From the NCBI GenBank assembly GCA_031277535.1, contig JAITMD010000002.1, positions 1 through 64,000 on the forward strand: a DNA stretch of 64,000 bases, given 5' to 3'. Positions 35,293 to 43,651 of the stretch are shown one piece after another; the stretch's first letter is position 1, and each line of letters opens with the position of its first letter. Position numbers and translations under genes: made by a program. The notes under the pieces are model-generated. The model did no database searches, was not told where the DNA came from, and was given only the letters and a program-made list of their open reading frames with translations. The stretch comes from Flavobacteriaceae bacterium. Lineage in GTDB: Bacteria > Bacteroidota > Bacteroidia > Flavobacteriales > Flavobacteriaceae.

Positions 35293-35904
35293 ATGAAAAA
35301 ATCATTATTAGCATTAGCTTTAGTAGGAGTTTTTGCTGTTTCTTGTGGAGAGAAAAAAACTGAAAATAAAGAGGTACAAAATACAGATGCAGCAACAGAA
35401 CAAACAACTGAAGTTGCTGAGCAAAAAGAATTGACACATACCTTGGAGTGGACAGCGTTTAAAACACCGAAGAAAGTAGGTGTAAAAGGATCGTTTACAG
35501 ATATCCAGTTAATTGATGCTAAATCAGATGCTGCTACTTTGGCTGAAGGATTAAAAGATGCTAAGTTTGTTGTAAACACAGCGTCAGTAAGCACAAATGA
35601 TGCTGGACGTGACGAGAAGTTGAAAGGAGAATTCTTTGCTAAGATGGTAGGGAATATCAATGGATTCTTTGGGGAGTTTAAAGATGGTAAAGTAAAGGTT
35701 AGTCTTACAATGAATGGGGTGACAAAAGAGAAAGAGTTTACTTATACTGAAGAAGGGACTGCTATTAAAATTAATGGTAGTATTGATATCGTAGCAGACT
35801 TTACAGCTAAAGAAGCTTTTGATAGCTTACATCAAGCATGTAAAGATTTACATGAAGGTAAAACGTGGTCTGATGTAGAGATTGCTGTTACCATTAGCAA
35901 ATAA
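35293..35904 (+). CDS. YceI-family lipoprotein
   Basis: The 203-aa protein has a lipoprotein signal with lipobox AVSC (Cys18), a Glu/Thr-rich linker to residue ~45, and a YceI-like lipocalin fold: LEWTAFKTPKKVGVKGSFTD, KFVVNTASVSTNDAGRDEKL, FFAKMVGNINGFFGEF and a final DVEIAVTISK. YceI proteins bind isoprenoid-type lipids in the envelope. In Bacteroidota such lipoproteins may be at the outer membrane. Single-gene unit with its own terminator at 35928. Confidence 0.85.
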   Translation: MKKSLLALALVGVFAVSCGEKKTENKEVQNTDAATEQTTEVAEQKELTHTLEWTAFKTPKKVGVKGSFTDIQLIDAKSDAATLAEGLKDAKFVVNTASVSTNDAGRDEKLKGEFFAKMVGNINGFFGEFKDGKVKVSLTMNGVTKEKEFTYTEEGTAIKINGSIDIVADFTAKEAFDSLHQACKDLHEGKTWSDVEIAVTISK

Positions 35905-35927
35905 GTATAGACCAAACAATAATAGAG

Positions 35928-35950
35928 AACTGCCTAAGGGCAGTTTTTTG
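35928..35950 (+). terminator. Terminator after the YceI lipoprotein
   Basis: AACTGCC-TAAG-GGCAGTT followed by T's. Confidence 0.9.
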
Positions 35951-36573
35951 TTTTATTAAGTAAAAAATTAAAAGATATGAAAAAATATATTCATAACTTT
36001 ATGGAGTTATTGTTTTGAATAATGTTTTTTGTTAACTTGTTTTAACTGTTATTTTAATATTTAGTTAATGATATTATAGGAAATTATTTATGTTATTTGT
36101 GTTGTAATAAATTGATTTATATACAAAACTATTGAAACAGAATTTTTTAAATTTTCTTTTGAGCTGGCTACTTAGAGAGGAATTTGGTTTGTTGTTTTGT
36201 TGTTCTGTTTGATAGATAAAAAGTATATAAATTAGCTGTGAGAAAGACTATCTGTATTGATAGTCTTTTTTTGTTATATAATATTTCATAAAGAGTTTGG
36301 TGATGGAATCTAAAGAGTAAAAGCTTTAGATGTTATTAAATAGTTTTGTGTAGTATTGAAGTGGTAAGGATATCGTTTAGTAGTAGGTGTTATTAGAATT
36401 AACAGTACGATAATGTAAGATCATTATTTATAAAGTATATTTAAATAGTTGAAAAAGAAAAGATGACGAGATAAATAGTAGAATTACCTTATGAGTAATT
36501 ATACTTTAGTTATTCAAAGTAATTCATACCATTGAAAATTCTACTTTTAATCGTCAATAAAATATAGGTTAGG
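35951..36573. other. Long non-coding stretch with an orphan terminator
   Basis: No credible ORF is seen on either strand. The stretch is very AT-rich. It contains an orphan plus-strand terminator at 36243-36273, which suggests a short transcript upstream of it. Together with 36574-37026 it makes one of the longest gene-free parts of the window. Confidence 0.6.
36243..36273 (+). terminator. Orphan rho-independent terminator
   Basis: AAAGACTATC (36243-36252) pairs with GATAGTCTTT around TGTATT and is followed by T's. The nearest upstream gene already has its own terminator at 35928, so this one may end an unannotated small RNA transcribed from the 35951-36240 region. Confidence 0.75.
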
Positions 36574-36745
36574 CAAATTAAGTAAAACATAAGTAAAGTA
36601 AAGAAGAGTTAGAGGTACAGTTAGGTACTATTTCTATTCGGATAGAAATAGTATTAGAGTTTTATGTGCCTTGACAGTTATGCTTAATTTGGTTTAAAGT
36701 GCTTATGGGAAGGAAATATCTGTTTAGGTATTTCCTTCTTTTTTA
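36574..36745 (+). ncRNA. Candidate structured RNA with terminator
   Basis: Three nested helices are visible. CAAATTAAG (36574-36582) pairs with CTTAATTTG (36683-36691). AGGTACA (36613-36619) pairs with TGTGCCT (36665-36671, one wobble). TACTATTTCTAT (36626-36637) pairs perfectly with 36642-36653 around TCGG. A strong terminator follows (GAAGGAAATA, 36709-36718, with 36729-36738, then T's). There is no ORF. The layout of closing stem, internal bubble and apical hairpin is 6S-like in shape, but no family is claimed. Confidence 0.5.
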
Positions 36746-37026
36746 TTGTTGAATACACAATTTGGAAATAGCTTCTTGAAATACGCTTTTTTTAGAAGAA
36801 AAAGCGCTTTAAACTTTCTGTAAAAACATTGAGATTTTATTGTTTTTACCTCCTTAAAGTCGCAAATAGTGAACAAATATTATTTTTTTAAAAATTAAGC
36901 AAAAAAAGGAGTGATTGTTGATGAATATTAGGCTACAGTAGGCTATTTCCTTATTTTTTAAACCGACAATTTGTGACAAAATGAGTGTGTTTACTCAAAA
37001 TAATGCATGCTTCATGTAATTTTTAA

Positions 37027-37056
37027 TTGTTAATTTTTAACAATATCGTATTTTAG
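37027..37056 (+). promoter_or_regulatory. Candidate promoter of the WYL regulator gene
   Basis: TTG at 37027-37029 and TATTTTAG at 37049-37056 are 19 bases apart; the -7 box differs from TAnnTTTG at one base. It lies 76 bases before the ATG. Confidence 0.45.
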
Positions 37057-37131
37057 CTATAAATTTAACTCAGGAAAATACATAATTGGGAAGAGTGATT
37101 TACTTGAGAATTTTAAAATTAAAAGTTTACT

Positions 37132-38022
37132 ATGAAGAAATTACGTTACTATTTTTTAATCCTAAATTATCTACAAGAAAGAGGGGCTTTGTCACGGGAG
37201 GAATTGTTGAATCATTTGCGAGAATTCGATATTGAAATTAGCGAACGTACTTTTTATCGTGCATTGAGTGATTTAGAAACAGAATACAATATTGAGATAA
37301 AACACAGAACAGCACAAGGAGGTTATTTTATTATAGAATCGTGTAAGAATCAAGCGAAAGTAGTGTTAAGTTGTTTAAAGAATTTGATAACAAGTGATAT
37401 TCTAATGACAGAGCATAACAATAAGTATGATTTGAATGATTTTGTTACTTTAGAGAATACAACAAATACTGTTCCTATCAATACATTGAGAAAAGTGTTG
37501 TTGGCAGTAGTAAGTAATAAGAAAATAAGTTTTGAGTATCACAATGTTTTGAAAGGACATACAAAGAATCATATTTTATCACCTTTCTTCTTTAAACAAT
37601 ACCAAGATCAATGGTTTGTAGTTGGAAAAGATGGGCAGATGCTTAAAAGTTTTTCTTTGCATCATATGAAAGATATTCAAGTCTTGACAGAAGGATTTAA
37701 GGAGAATATTAGCAAAGCGAAAAAGATTTATGAAGAACTGGTTGGAGTGCATCACAGTGAAGAGAAGTTACAAGAAGTTGTATTAGCTTTTGATCGTGGA
37801 CAAGAATCTCATCTAAAAGCTTTACCTATTCATCATTCTCAAATCATAGAAAATGATCCAGAGAATGAATCATTAATTGTTAAGCTGGCATTGCGTCCTA
37901 ATGCAGAATTAAAACAACAAGTTTTAAAGTATGGCTCATTGGTAGAAGTAGTGGAGCCTAAATGGTTCAGAGAAGAATTAATACATGAGTTAGAACATGC
38001 CCTATCTTTTTATCGTGCATAG
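37132..38022 (+). CDS. WYL-domain transcriptional regulator
   Basis: The 296-aa protein has an N-terminal winged helix (residues 1-65: LSREELLNHLREFDIEISER followed by TFYRALSDLE), a WYL-type domain at ~110-200 (ISFEYHN, LSPFFFKQYQDQWFVVGKDG, SFSLHHMKDIQVL) and a WCX-like C-terminal domain ending in YGSLVEVVEPKWFREELIHE. WYL regulators sense nucleic acid or nucleotide ligands and often control DNA-damage or phage-response genes. No obvious target operon adjoins it. It is flanked by two structured non-coding regions. Confidence 0.85.
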   Translation: MKKLRYYFLILNYLQERGALSREELLNHLREFDIEISERTFYRALSDLETEYNIEIKHRTAQGGYFIIESCKNQAKVVLSCLKNLITSDILMTEHNNKYDLNDFVTLENTTNTVPINTLRKVLLAVVSNKKISFEYHNVLKGHTKNHILSPFFFKQYQDQWFVVGKDGQMLKSFSLHHMKDIQVLTEGFKENISKAKKIYEELVGVHHSEEKLQEVVLAFDRGQESHLKALPIHHSQIIENDPENESLIVKLALRPNAELKQQVLKYGSLVEVVEPKWFREELIHELEHALSFYRA

Positions 38023-38077
38023 TGATAAAAAGAATGTTTTTAATTCAATTAATAGTTAGTCCCTACAAGCAAGCATT

Positions 38078-38240
38078 CAGATAAAGCTAATATATGCAGA
38101 AGTGAAATCTATGTTTTTGTACATAGATTTACAGTTACTTAGACGTATAATTAGCTTGTTTGTCTGCTAAGGAATAACAACCATGATTTTTGCACAAAAA
38201 GAGAGAAAAGTACTTTTTTAGGACTTTCTCTCTTTTTATT
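38078..38240 (+). ncRNA. Candidate structured RNA or leader with terminator
   Basis: CAGAT (38078-38082) pairs with GTCTG (38162-38166). AAGCTAATATATG (38084-38096) pairs with 38144-38157 with a single bulge. Inside it AAATCTATGT (38105-38114) pairs perfectly with ACATAGATTT (38121-38130). A GAGAGAAA/TTTCTCTC terminator hairpin with a T run follows at 38196-38240. The region starts 55 bases after the WYL stop codon and has no ORF. It may be an independent small RNA, or a terminating leader for the YfhO-type gene at 38340. Confidence 0.5.
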
Positions 38241-38339
38241 TTTTTAAACCTTATCACATTTACCATAAACTTGTTTTAGTGGGTTGTAAAATTTACTTAC
38301 TTTAGCATATTCAATTCAGGTATAATCTCAACATAGATA

Positions 38340-40784
38340 ATGAATACGATTAAAAAGTTTTATCCGCATTTAGCAGTTATTATTGCATTTATTGCCATAG
38401 CATTATTTTATTTCTCTCCTGTACTTCAGGGAAAGGTTATTTATCAACAAGATATTGAGCATTACACAGGTATGGCTCAAGAACAAATAAAATATAGAGA
38501 GGCAACAGGAAATGAGGCTTATTGGACTAATAGTGCCTTTGGAGGAATGCCAACCTATCAATTAGGGGCAAAGTATCCACATAACTATGTAAAGGCTATA
38601 GATAGTGCAATTCGCTTTTTACCTCGTCCAGCAGATTATCTATTCTTGTATTTTGTTGGTTTTTATGTCTTATTGATTTCTTTAGGAATGAAACCTTTGC
38701 GCTCGTTTATAGGGGCTTTAGCTTTTGGTTTCTCTACCTATTTGATTATTATTTTAGGAGTAGGACACAATGCCAAAGCACATGCAATAGCTTATATGCC
38801 AATGGTTATAGCAGGAGTATTGTTGGTATTCCGCAAGAAGTACATTGTAGGAGGATTGCTAACTTTATTTGCTACAGCCTTGGAGATTAATGCCAATCAC
38901 TACCAGATGACGTATTATTTGTTGTTTTTGTTGTTGGTGATAGGAGTGTACTATACGATTGATTACATTAAAAATAAAGATTTTAAAGGTTTAGGTATAG
39001 CAATGGCTATATTTGCTGGAGCAGTTATTTTGAGTATTGGAACAAATGCGACAGGTCTGATGGCTACAGCAGAATATACGAAGTTCAGTACTCGTTCTAA
39101 TAGCGAATTGACTTTTAAAGCGGATGGTTCTGCAAAAACATCTTCAAATGCGATGACTTACGACTATATCACAGAATATAGTTATGGGCTTTTTGAAAGT
39201 TTGAATTTAGTTGTTCCTCGTTTAACAGGAGGGGCAAATGCTGAACAATTAAATAGTGATTCAAATTTATATCGCTTTTTTGTTGGCTTAGGAGCTAATC
39301 CAGAACAAGCCAAACAAAGTAGTGAATCGGCACCTACTTATTGGGGAGATCAACCTATTGTAGCTGCACCAGCTTATATTGGAGCAGTTGTATTTTTCTT
39401 ATTTGTATTAGGTTTATTTACAGAATACCGAAAGATTAAATATATTTTCCTAACAGGTACAATTCTATCGTTATTTTTATCTTATGGTAAACACTTACCA
39501 GGTCTTACAGATTTCTTTATCAACTATGTGCCAATGTACAATAAGTTTAGAGCGGTGTCGTCTATTCAGATATTGTTAGAAATGTGTGTACCTGCTTTAG
39601 CTATTTTAGGTCTGTATAGTTATAGCAAAGCAGAGGAACAAGAGAAAATTAAAGCATTAAAACTGAGTGGAATAATTACAGGAGGGCTTTTAGTAATCTT
39701 GTTTTTTGCAAAAGGAATGTTGTCGTTCTCTGGTGCAAATGATGGGTATTTTATGCAGGCTTATGGACAAATAGGACCAGGGTATGTGCAAGCTTTGATA
39801 GAAGATAGAAAAGCAATGTATACCGCAGATATTTTGCGTTCATTTATTTTAATTGCATTAGCAGCAGCTGTATTATTCTTATTAGCAAAAGCTAAGATAA
39901 AAGAAAACCTTGCTTTAGTGTTGATTGGAGTGTTGATGGTTGGAGATTTAGTATTGGTAGATCGCAAGTATGTGAATAATGATGCATTTGTATCTGCTTA
40001 TCGCATGACGCATCCTTTTGAAGAATCACCTGCAGATGCACAAATCTTGAAAGATAAATCAATTTATAGAGTATTTGAAGTAGAAGGAGGGTTGAATAGT
40101 GCAAGAACTTCTTTCTTCCATCATTCATTAGGAGGATACCATGCGGCGAAACCACGTCGTATGCAAGAATTAGTAGAGCATCAGATGGGAACAGGAAATC
40201 ATATGACTGTGTTTAACATGATGAATGTGAAGTATGTGGTTCAAAATGATGAGGAAGGACAACCGGTACCAATGGCAAACAACATGGCGAATGGAAATGC
40301 TTGGTTTGTATCGACTATTAAAAAAGTAAATACAGCTGACGAGGAAATGAAAGCAATGGATAGCTTGGATTCTAAAAAAGTTGCTGTATTCAATCAAAAG
40401 ATTTTTGCAGATGTAGCTCTTAAAGATTCATATGTGGTAGACTCATTGGCAACGATTAAGTTGACTTCATATGATCCTAATAAATTGGTTTACGAATCGA
40501 ATAATACAGCAGATGGAGTAGCTGTATTTTCTGAAGTATATTATCCAAAAGGGTGGATAGCAAAAATAGATGGAAAAGAGACTCCTATCTTTTCAGTGGA
40601 TTACGTATTAAGAGGAATTTCTTTACCAAAAGGAAAACATACAGTTGAATTCTCTTTTGAACCAGAAGTAATTAAAAAAGGAAGTATAATCTCTTTGATT
40701 AGTTTTGTACTTATGGTTTTAGTAACTATTGGGGCTTTGTATTACGGAACTAAAAAATGTAAAGAAGCAAAAGGAAATTGTTAG
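38340..40784 (+). CDS. YfhO-family membrane protein
   Basis: The 814-aa protein begins MNTIKKFYPHLAVIIAFIAI and has about 13 membrane segments in the N-terminal 540 residues, with the YfhO marks VLQGKVIYQQDIEHYTGMAQ, TNSAFGGMPTYQLG and GVGHNAKAHAIAYMP. A soluble C-terminal region (~560-780) ends in a last membrane helix. YfhO proteins are GT-C-like membrane proteins thought to modify envelope glycopolymers. It is followed 18 bases later by a cytosolic glycosyltransferase, so the two probably share a glycan pathway. Confidence 0.85.
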   Translation: MNTIKKFYPHLAVIIAFIAIALFYFSPVLQGKVIYQQDIEHYTGMAQEQIKYREATGNEAYWTNSAFGGMPTYQLGAKYPHNYVKAIDSAIRFLPRPADYLFLYFVGFYVLLISLGMKPLRSFIGALAFGFSTYLIIILGVGHNAKAHAIAYMPMVIAGVLLVFRKKYIVGGLLTLFATALEINANHYQMTYYLLFLLLVIGVYYTIDYIKNKDFKGLGIAMAIFAGAVILSIGTNATGLMATAEYTKFSTRSNSELTFKADGSAKTSSNAMTYDYITEYSYGLFESLNLVVPRLTGGANAEQLNSDSNLYRFFVGLGANPEQAKQSSESAPTYWGDQPIVAAPAYIGAVVFFLFVLGLFTEYRKIKYIFLTGTILSLFLSYGKHLPGLTDFFINYVPMYNKFRAVSSIQILLEMCVPALAILGLYSYSKAEEQEKIKALKLSGIITGGLLVILFFAKGMLSFSGANDGYFMQAYGQIGPGYVQALIEDRKAMYTADILRSFILIALAAAVLFLLAKAKIKENLALVLIGVLMVGDLVLVDRKYVNNDAFVSAYRMTHPFEESPADAQILKDKSIYRVFEVEGGLNSARTSFFHHSLGGYHAAKPRRMQELVEHQMGTGNHMTVFNMMNVKYVVQNDEEGQPVPMANNMANGNAWFVSTIKKVNTADEEMKAMDSLDSKKVAVFNQKIFADVALKDSYVVDSLATIKLTSYDPNKLVYESNNTADGVAVFSEVYYPKGWIAKIDGKETPIFSVDYVLRGISLPKGKHTVEFSFEPEVIKKGSIISLISFVLMVLVTIGALYYGTKKCKEAKGNC

Positions 40785-40802
40785 TCTATAGTTTATAGAG
40801 AA

Positions 40803-42095
40803 ATGAAAGAGAGTAAAAAAGTTTTAATCGTATCTTACTATTGGCCCCCTGCAGGAGGTCCAGGAGTACAGCGATGGCTTAAGTTTGTCAAATATTTACC
40901 ATCGTTTGATATAGAGCCTATTGTTTATATTCCAGAGAATGCTAATTATCCTTTGTTAGACACAAAGTTTGTAGATGAAGTTAGCAAGGATATTACAATA
41001 TTAAAACAACCAATAAAAGAACCTTATAAGTTAGCAAAAGCTTTAGTAGGAACTAAAGCAAATAATCTGAGCGCAGGAATGATTCCTCAACAGCGTAAAC
41101 AAACTTGGATAGAGAAATGTCTGTTGTGGATACGAGGTAATATGTTTATCCCTGATGCTCGAGTAAGTTGGGTAAAACCATCTGTAAAGTATTTAAAAGC
41201 TTATTTGAAAGCTAATCCGAGTATCCAAACAGTAATTACAACAGGACCACCACATAGTATGCATTTGATAGGAATGCATTTGAAAGAATTATTAAATATA
41301 GAGTGGATTGCAGACTTTAGAGACCCTTGGACAACAATTGGGTATCACAAAGAGCTAAAACTGTCTGAAAGTGCTGTTAAAAAGCATTTAGAGTTAGAGA
41401 GAAGAATATTAAATGAAGCGGATAAAATAATTGTAACAAGTAAGTCTACAAAGAAAGAGTTTGAAACAAAAACTTCTAAACCTATTTCTATTATTACCAA
41501 TGGGTATGATGTAGTTCATTTAGGAAAGGTTGCTTTAGACGAAAAGTTTACTTTAGCACATATAGGATCATTCTTATCAAATAGAAACCCTCGAGTATTG
41601 TGGAAAGCAATTAGCGAGTTGCGTAAAGATAACCCTGCATTTAAAGCTGCATTTGAACTAAAATTAGCAGGAAAGGTCAGTGAAGAAATAGTTGAAACCT
41701 TAAAAGAGTTTAAACTGTGGGAATGCACAAATAACATGGGCTATATTGACTCTACAGAAGCATTAATTCAAATGCGCTCCAGTCAAGCGCTGTTGTTAAT
41801 AGAGATTGATTCTGATGATACAAAGGCAATAGTTCCTGGAAAACTGTTTGAATATATGGCTGCAGAACGCCCAATCATAGGAATAGGACCAGAGGAAGCG
41901 GACTTTTTTGAAATTATTCAACAAAGTAATACAGGAAAAGTAGCTTTGTATAGCGAAAAAGATAAGATTATTGATATTCTAATGGCTTACTTTGAATTGT
42001 ACCAACAAGATCAATTAAAAGTACATGGAATGGGCTTACAGTATTTTAGTCGTAAACGATTAACAGAACGATTAGCTTACGTCATTAATAGTTAA
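40803..42095 (+). CDS. GT4-type glycosyltransferase
   Basis: The 430-aa protein has the GT-B layout: an N-terminal Rossmann domain with VLIVSYYWPPAGGPGVQRWL and IQTVITTGPPHSMHLIG, an IEWIADFRDPW motif, and a C-terminal nucleotide-sugar domain with FTLAHIGSFLSNRNP, IVPGKLFEYMAAERPIIGIG and an E-E-A-D-F segment. The acceptor and sugar are unknown. It lies downstream of the YfhO-type gene in the same direction and is closed by the terminator at 42095. Confidence 0.85.
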   Translation: MKESKKVLIVSYYWPPAGGPGVQRWLKFVKYLPSFDIEPIVYIPENANYPLLDTKFVDEVSKDITILKQPIKEPYKLAKALVGTKANNLSAGMIPQQRKQTWIEKCLLWIRGNMFIPDARVSWVKPSVKYLKAYLKANPSIQTVITTGPPHSMHLIGMHLKELLNIEWIADFRDPWTTIGYHKELKLSESAVKKHLELERRILNEADKIIVTSKSTKKEFETKTSKPISIITNGYDVVHLGKVALDEKFTLAHIGSFLSNRNPRVLWKAISELRKDNPAFKAAFELKLAGKVSEEIVETLKEFKLWECTNNMGYIDSTEALIQMRSSQALLLIEIDSDDTKAIVPGKLFEYMAAERPIIGIGPEEADFFEIIQQSNTGKVALYSEKDKIIDILMAYFELYQQDQLKVHGMGLQYFSRKRLTERLAYVINS

Positions 42096-42140
42096 AAAAC
42101 AAAAGGATTTGATTTACATAAATCAGATCCTTTTGTTTTT
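42095..42140. terminator. Bidirectional terminator between convergent operons
   Basis: AAAAACAAAAGGATTTGATTT pairs with AAATCAGATCCTTTTGTTTTT (one wobble) around ACAT, with A and T flanks. Confidence 0.9.
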
Positions 42141-42157
42141 TAACTGTGTAGGCAATG

Positions 42158-43645
42158 TTACACAGCGAAATCTTTTAATTCTTCAATGTGATGAATACCA
42201 TGTTTAGAACAGGTAATTCGAAATCTTTTATAATAGAAATCATCTTGATGCTTGATTTGCATGATAAAGTTGATATAATAGATTTTAGTACTGTAGATTT
42301 TACTGGTTTTTTCTGATCCATCGTCTTCTTTATTTAACGTAAATAAAGGTGTTTTAGGATTTGCCATTCGCTGAATCATACGGGTAAAGTTAAACTGTAT
42401 GATATCGTTAATCCCCTTAAAAATGTAATCATTAGTAATATCTAATTTGTCTCTATCAATAGTTACTCGTTTGCGATAGAGTAGAATTTTCTCATCGTGT
42501 ATTCTGTTTTCAAGTTCTACCAAAGAGGTTCTGTTTCTGATTTTCATAATTGATTTAGGTACTTTTAAATCTGTAATGAAATCCATACTCTCTTTGATAT
42601 TTCCAATCTTTTCTTCTTTTAAGCTAAGTGTGGTATTGTGGTCAAAGTGTTTGTTGCTCAATTTTCCAGCAAAATAATAACGCATTAAGTCTTTGATGCG
42701 GTCTTTTAGCATATAGCTTACAACTAAAGCTACAAATAAAGGCATAGTGAAGTTGCCGTATTTTTGCTGAAAGGAAAATGCAATACCTGTAGCAAAAACC
42801 ATTGATATACCAGCGGCCAAGCTATAGTAAATCTGCTCTGTCCAAACACCATCTCTTTTGGTATTTGCATTCACAGATAACACGCTTTCTACATATTTGT
42901 CCAAAATACTTTGTCTGAATATGTAACGTTGATTAGCTTGCTCGTCAGTATTAGAAATGATGAGATAACCTTTTTGTTCTTTATGTGCCCATTCCTTTTT
43001 TATCAGTTTTAGATTGGACTGTATAATTGATTCAAATCTTTTAGCATCCCACTTCTCTAAATAATTGTTTAGTGCAAAAGTGTTTTGTATGATGCAATTG
43101 CTTAAAAACTCATCTCCAAATAAGAATAATTCAAAGGCTTTAGAAGAAACTACAGGTGCATTGATTAACTTTTGTAGTAATCTAAATTTATTGCGGATAA
43201 CTTTCATATTCTGAAGATAGCTGTGACATAGAAATTCTGTGTCCTCCTTCATCGAATTATCCGTAATATGTGCAATGGTATCTCTTGTTGCACTTTTGAA
43301 GATAGCTAAGAAAATTTGTAACTCATACTCGTAGTGTTTAAATGATGTACGAGTATTTTCATTTAACATCTTTTCAATGCTCTTTGCTAAGTTTGTTAAG
43401 GGAGAATTAAGTTCTCCAGCAATGTCATTTAGTAGATAAATAGGCGTAACAAGTCGTATAGTTGATTGTACATCACTATAAAATTGCTCTTTAGAATACG
43501 TTGATCTATTGATGTCAATACTGTTGGGAATAAAAAACCATGTATTGACTTCAAAGTCATTGTGTTTAAGCTTCTTTCTTGTTAAGAATTGTATTTTTAA
43601 TTCTACTGAGTAATGATCATAAAGGTTTGCAAAGACTTGAATCAT
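42158..43645 (-). CDS. Unknown two-TM protein at the end of the CYTH/SLC13 operon
   Basis: I do not recognise this 495-aa protein. Residues 1-260 are soluble and largely helical. Two closely spaced membrane segments follow at ~275-310 (YYSLAAGISMVFATGIAFSF and TMPLFVALVVSYML). The C-terminal ~180 residues are soluble, with a DYIFKGINDIIQFNFTRM segment and a beta-rich end (KIYYINFIMQIKHQDDFYYK). It starts six bases after the SLC13 transporter and is the last of seven co-directional genes. Context suggests a regulatory or accessory role for the transporter or the CYTH proteins. Not an enzyme by any motif I can see. Confidence 0.75.
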   Translation of the reverse strand: MIQVFANLYDHYSVELKIQFLTRKKLKHNDFEVNTWFFIPNSIDINRSTYSKEQFYSDVQSTIRLVTPIYLLNDIAGELNSPLTNLAKSIEKMLNENTRTSFKHYEYELQIFLAIFKSATRDTIAHITDNSMKEDTEFLCHSYLQNMKVIRNKFRLLQKLINAPVVSSKAFELFLFGDEFLSNCIIQNTFALNNYLEKWDAKRFESIIQSNLKLIKKEWAHKEQKGYLIISNTDEQANQRYIFRQSILDKYVESVLSVNANTKRDGVWTEQIYYSLAAGISMVFATGIAFSFQQKYGNFTMPLFVALVVSYMLKDRIKDLMRYYFAGKLSNKHFDHNTTLSLKEEKIGNIKESMDFITDLKVPKSIMKIRNRTSLVELENRIHDEKILLYRKRVTIDRDKLDITNDYIFKGINDIIQFNFTRMIQRMANPKTPLFTLNKEDDGSEKTSKIYSTKIYYINFIMQIKHQDDFYYKRFRITCSKHGIHHIEELKDFAV

Positions 43646-43651
43646 ATTGTT

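Noticed and set aside
36574..36745. Calling the structured RNA 6S RNA
   Set aside because: The overall shape is suggestive, but the bubble is asymmetric (about 30 versus 11 bases) and no conserved 6S sequence could be verified.
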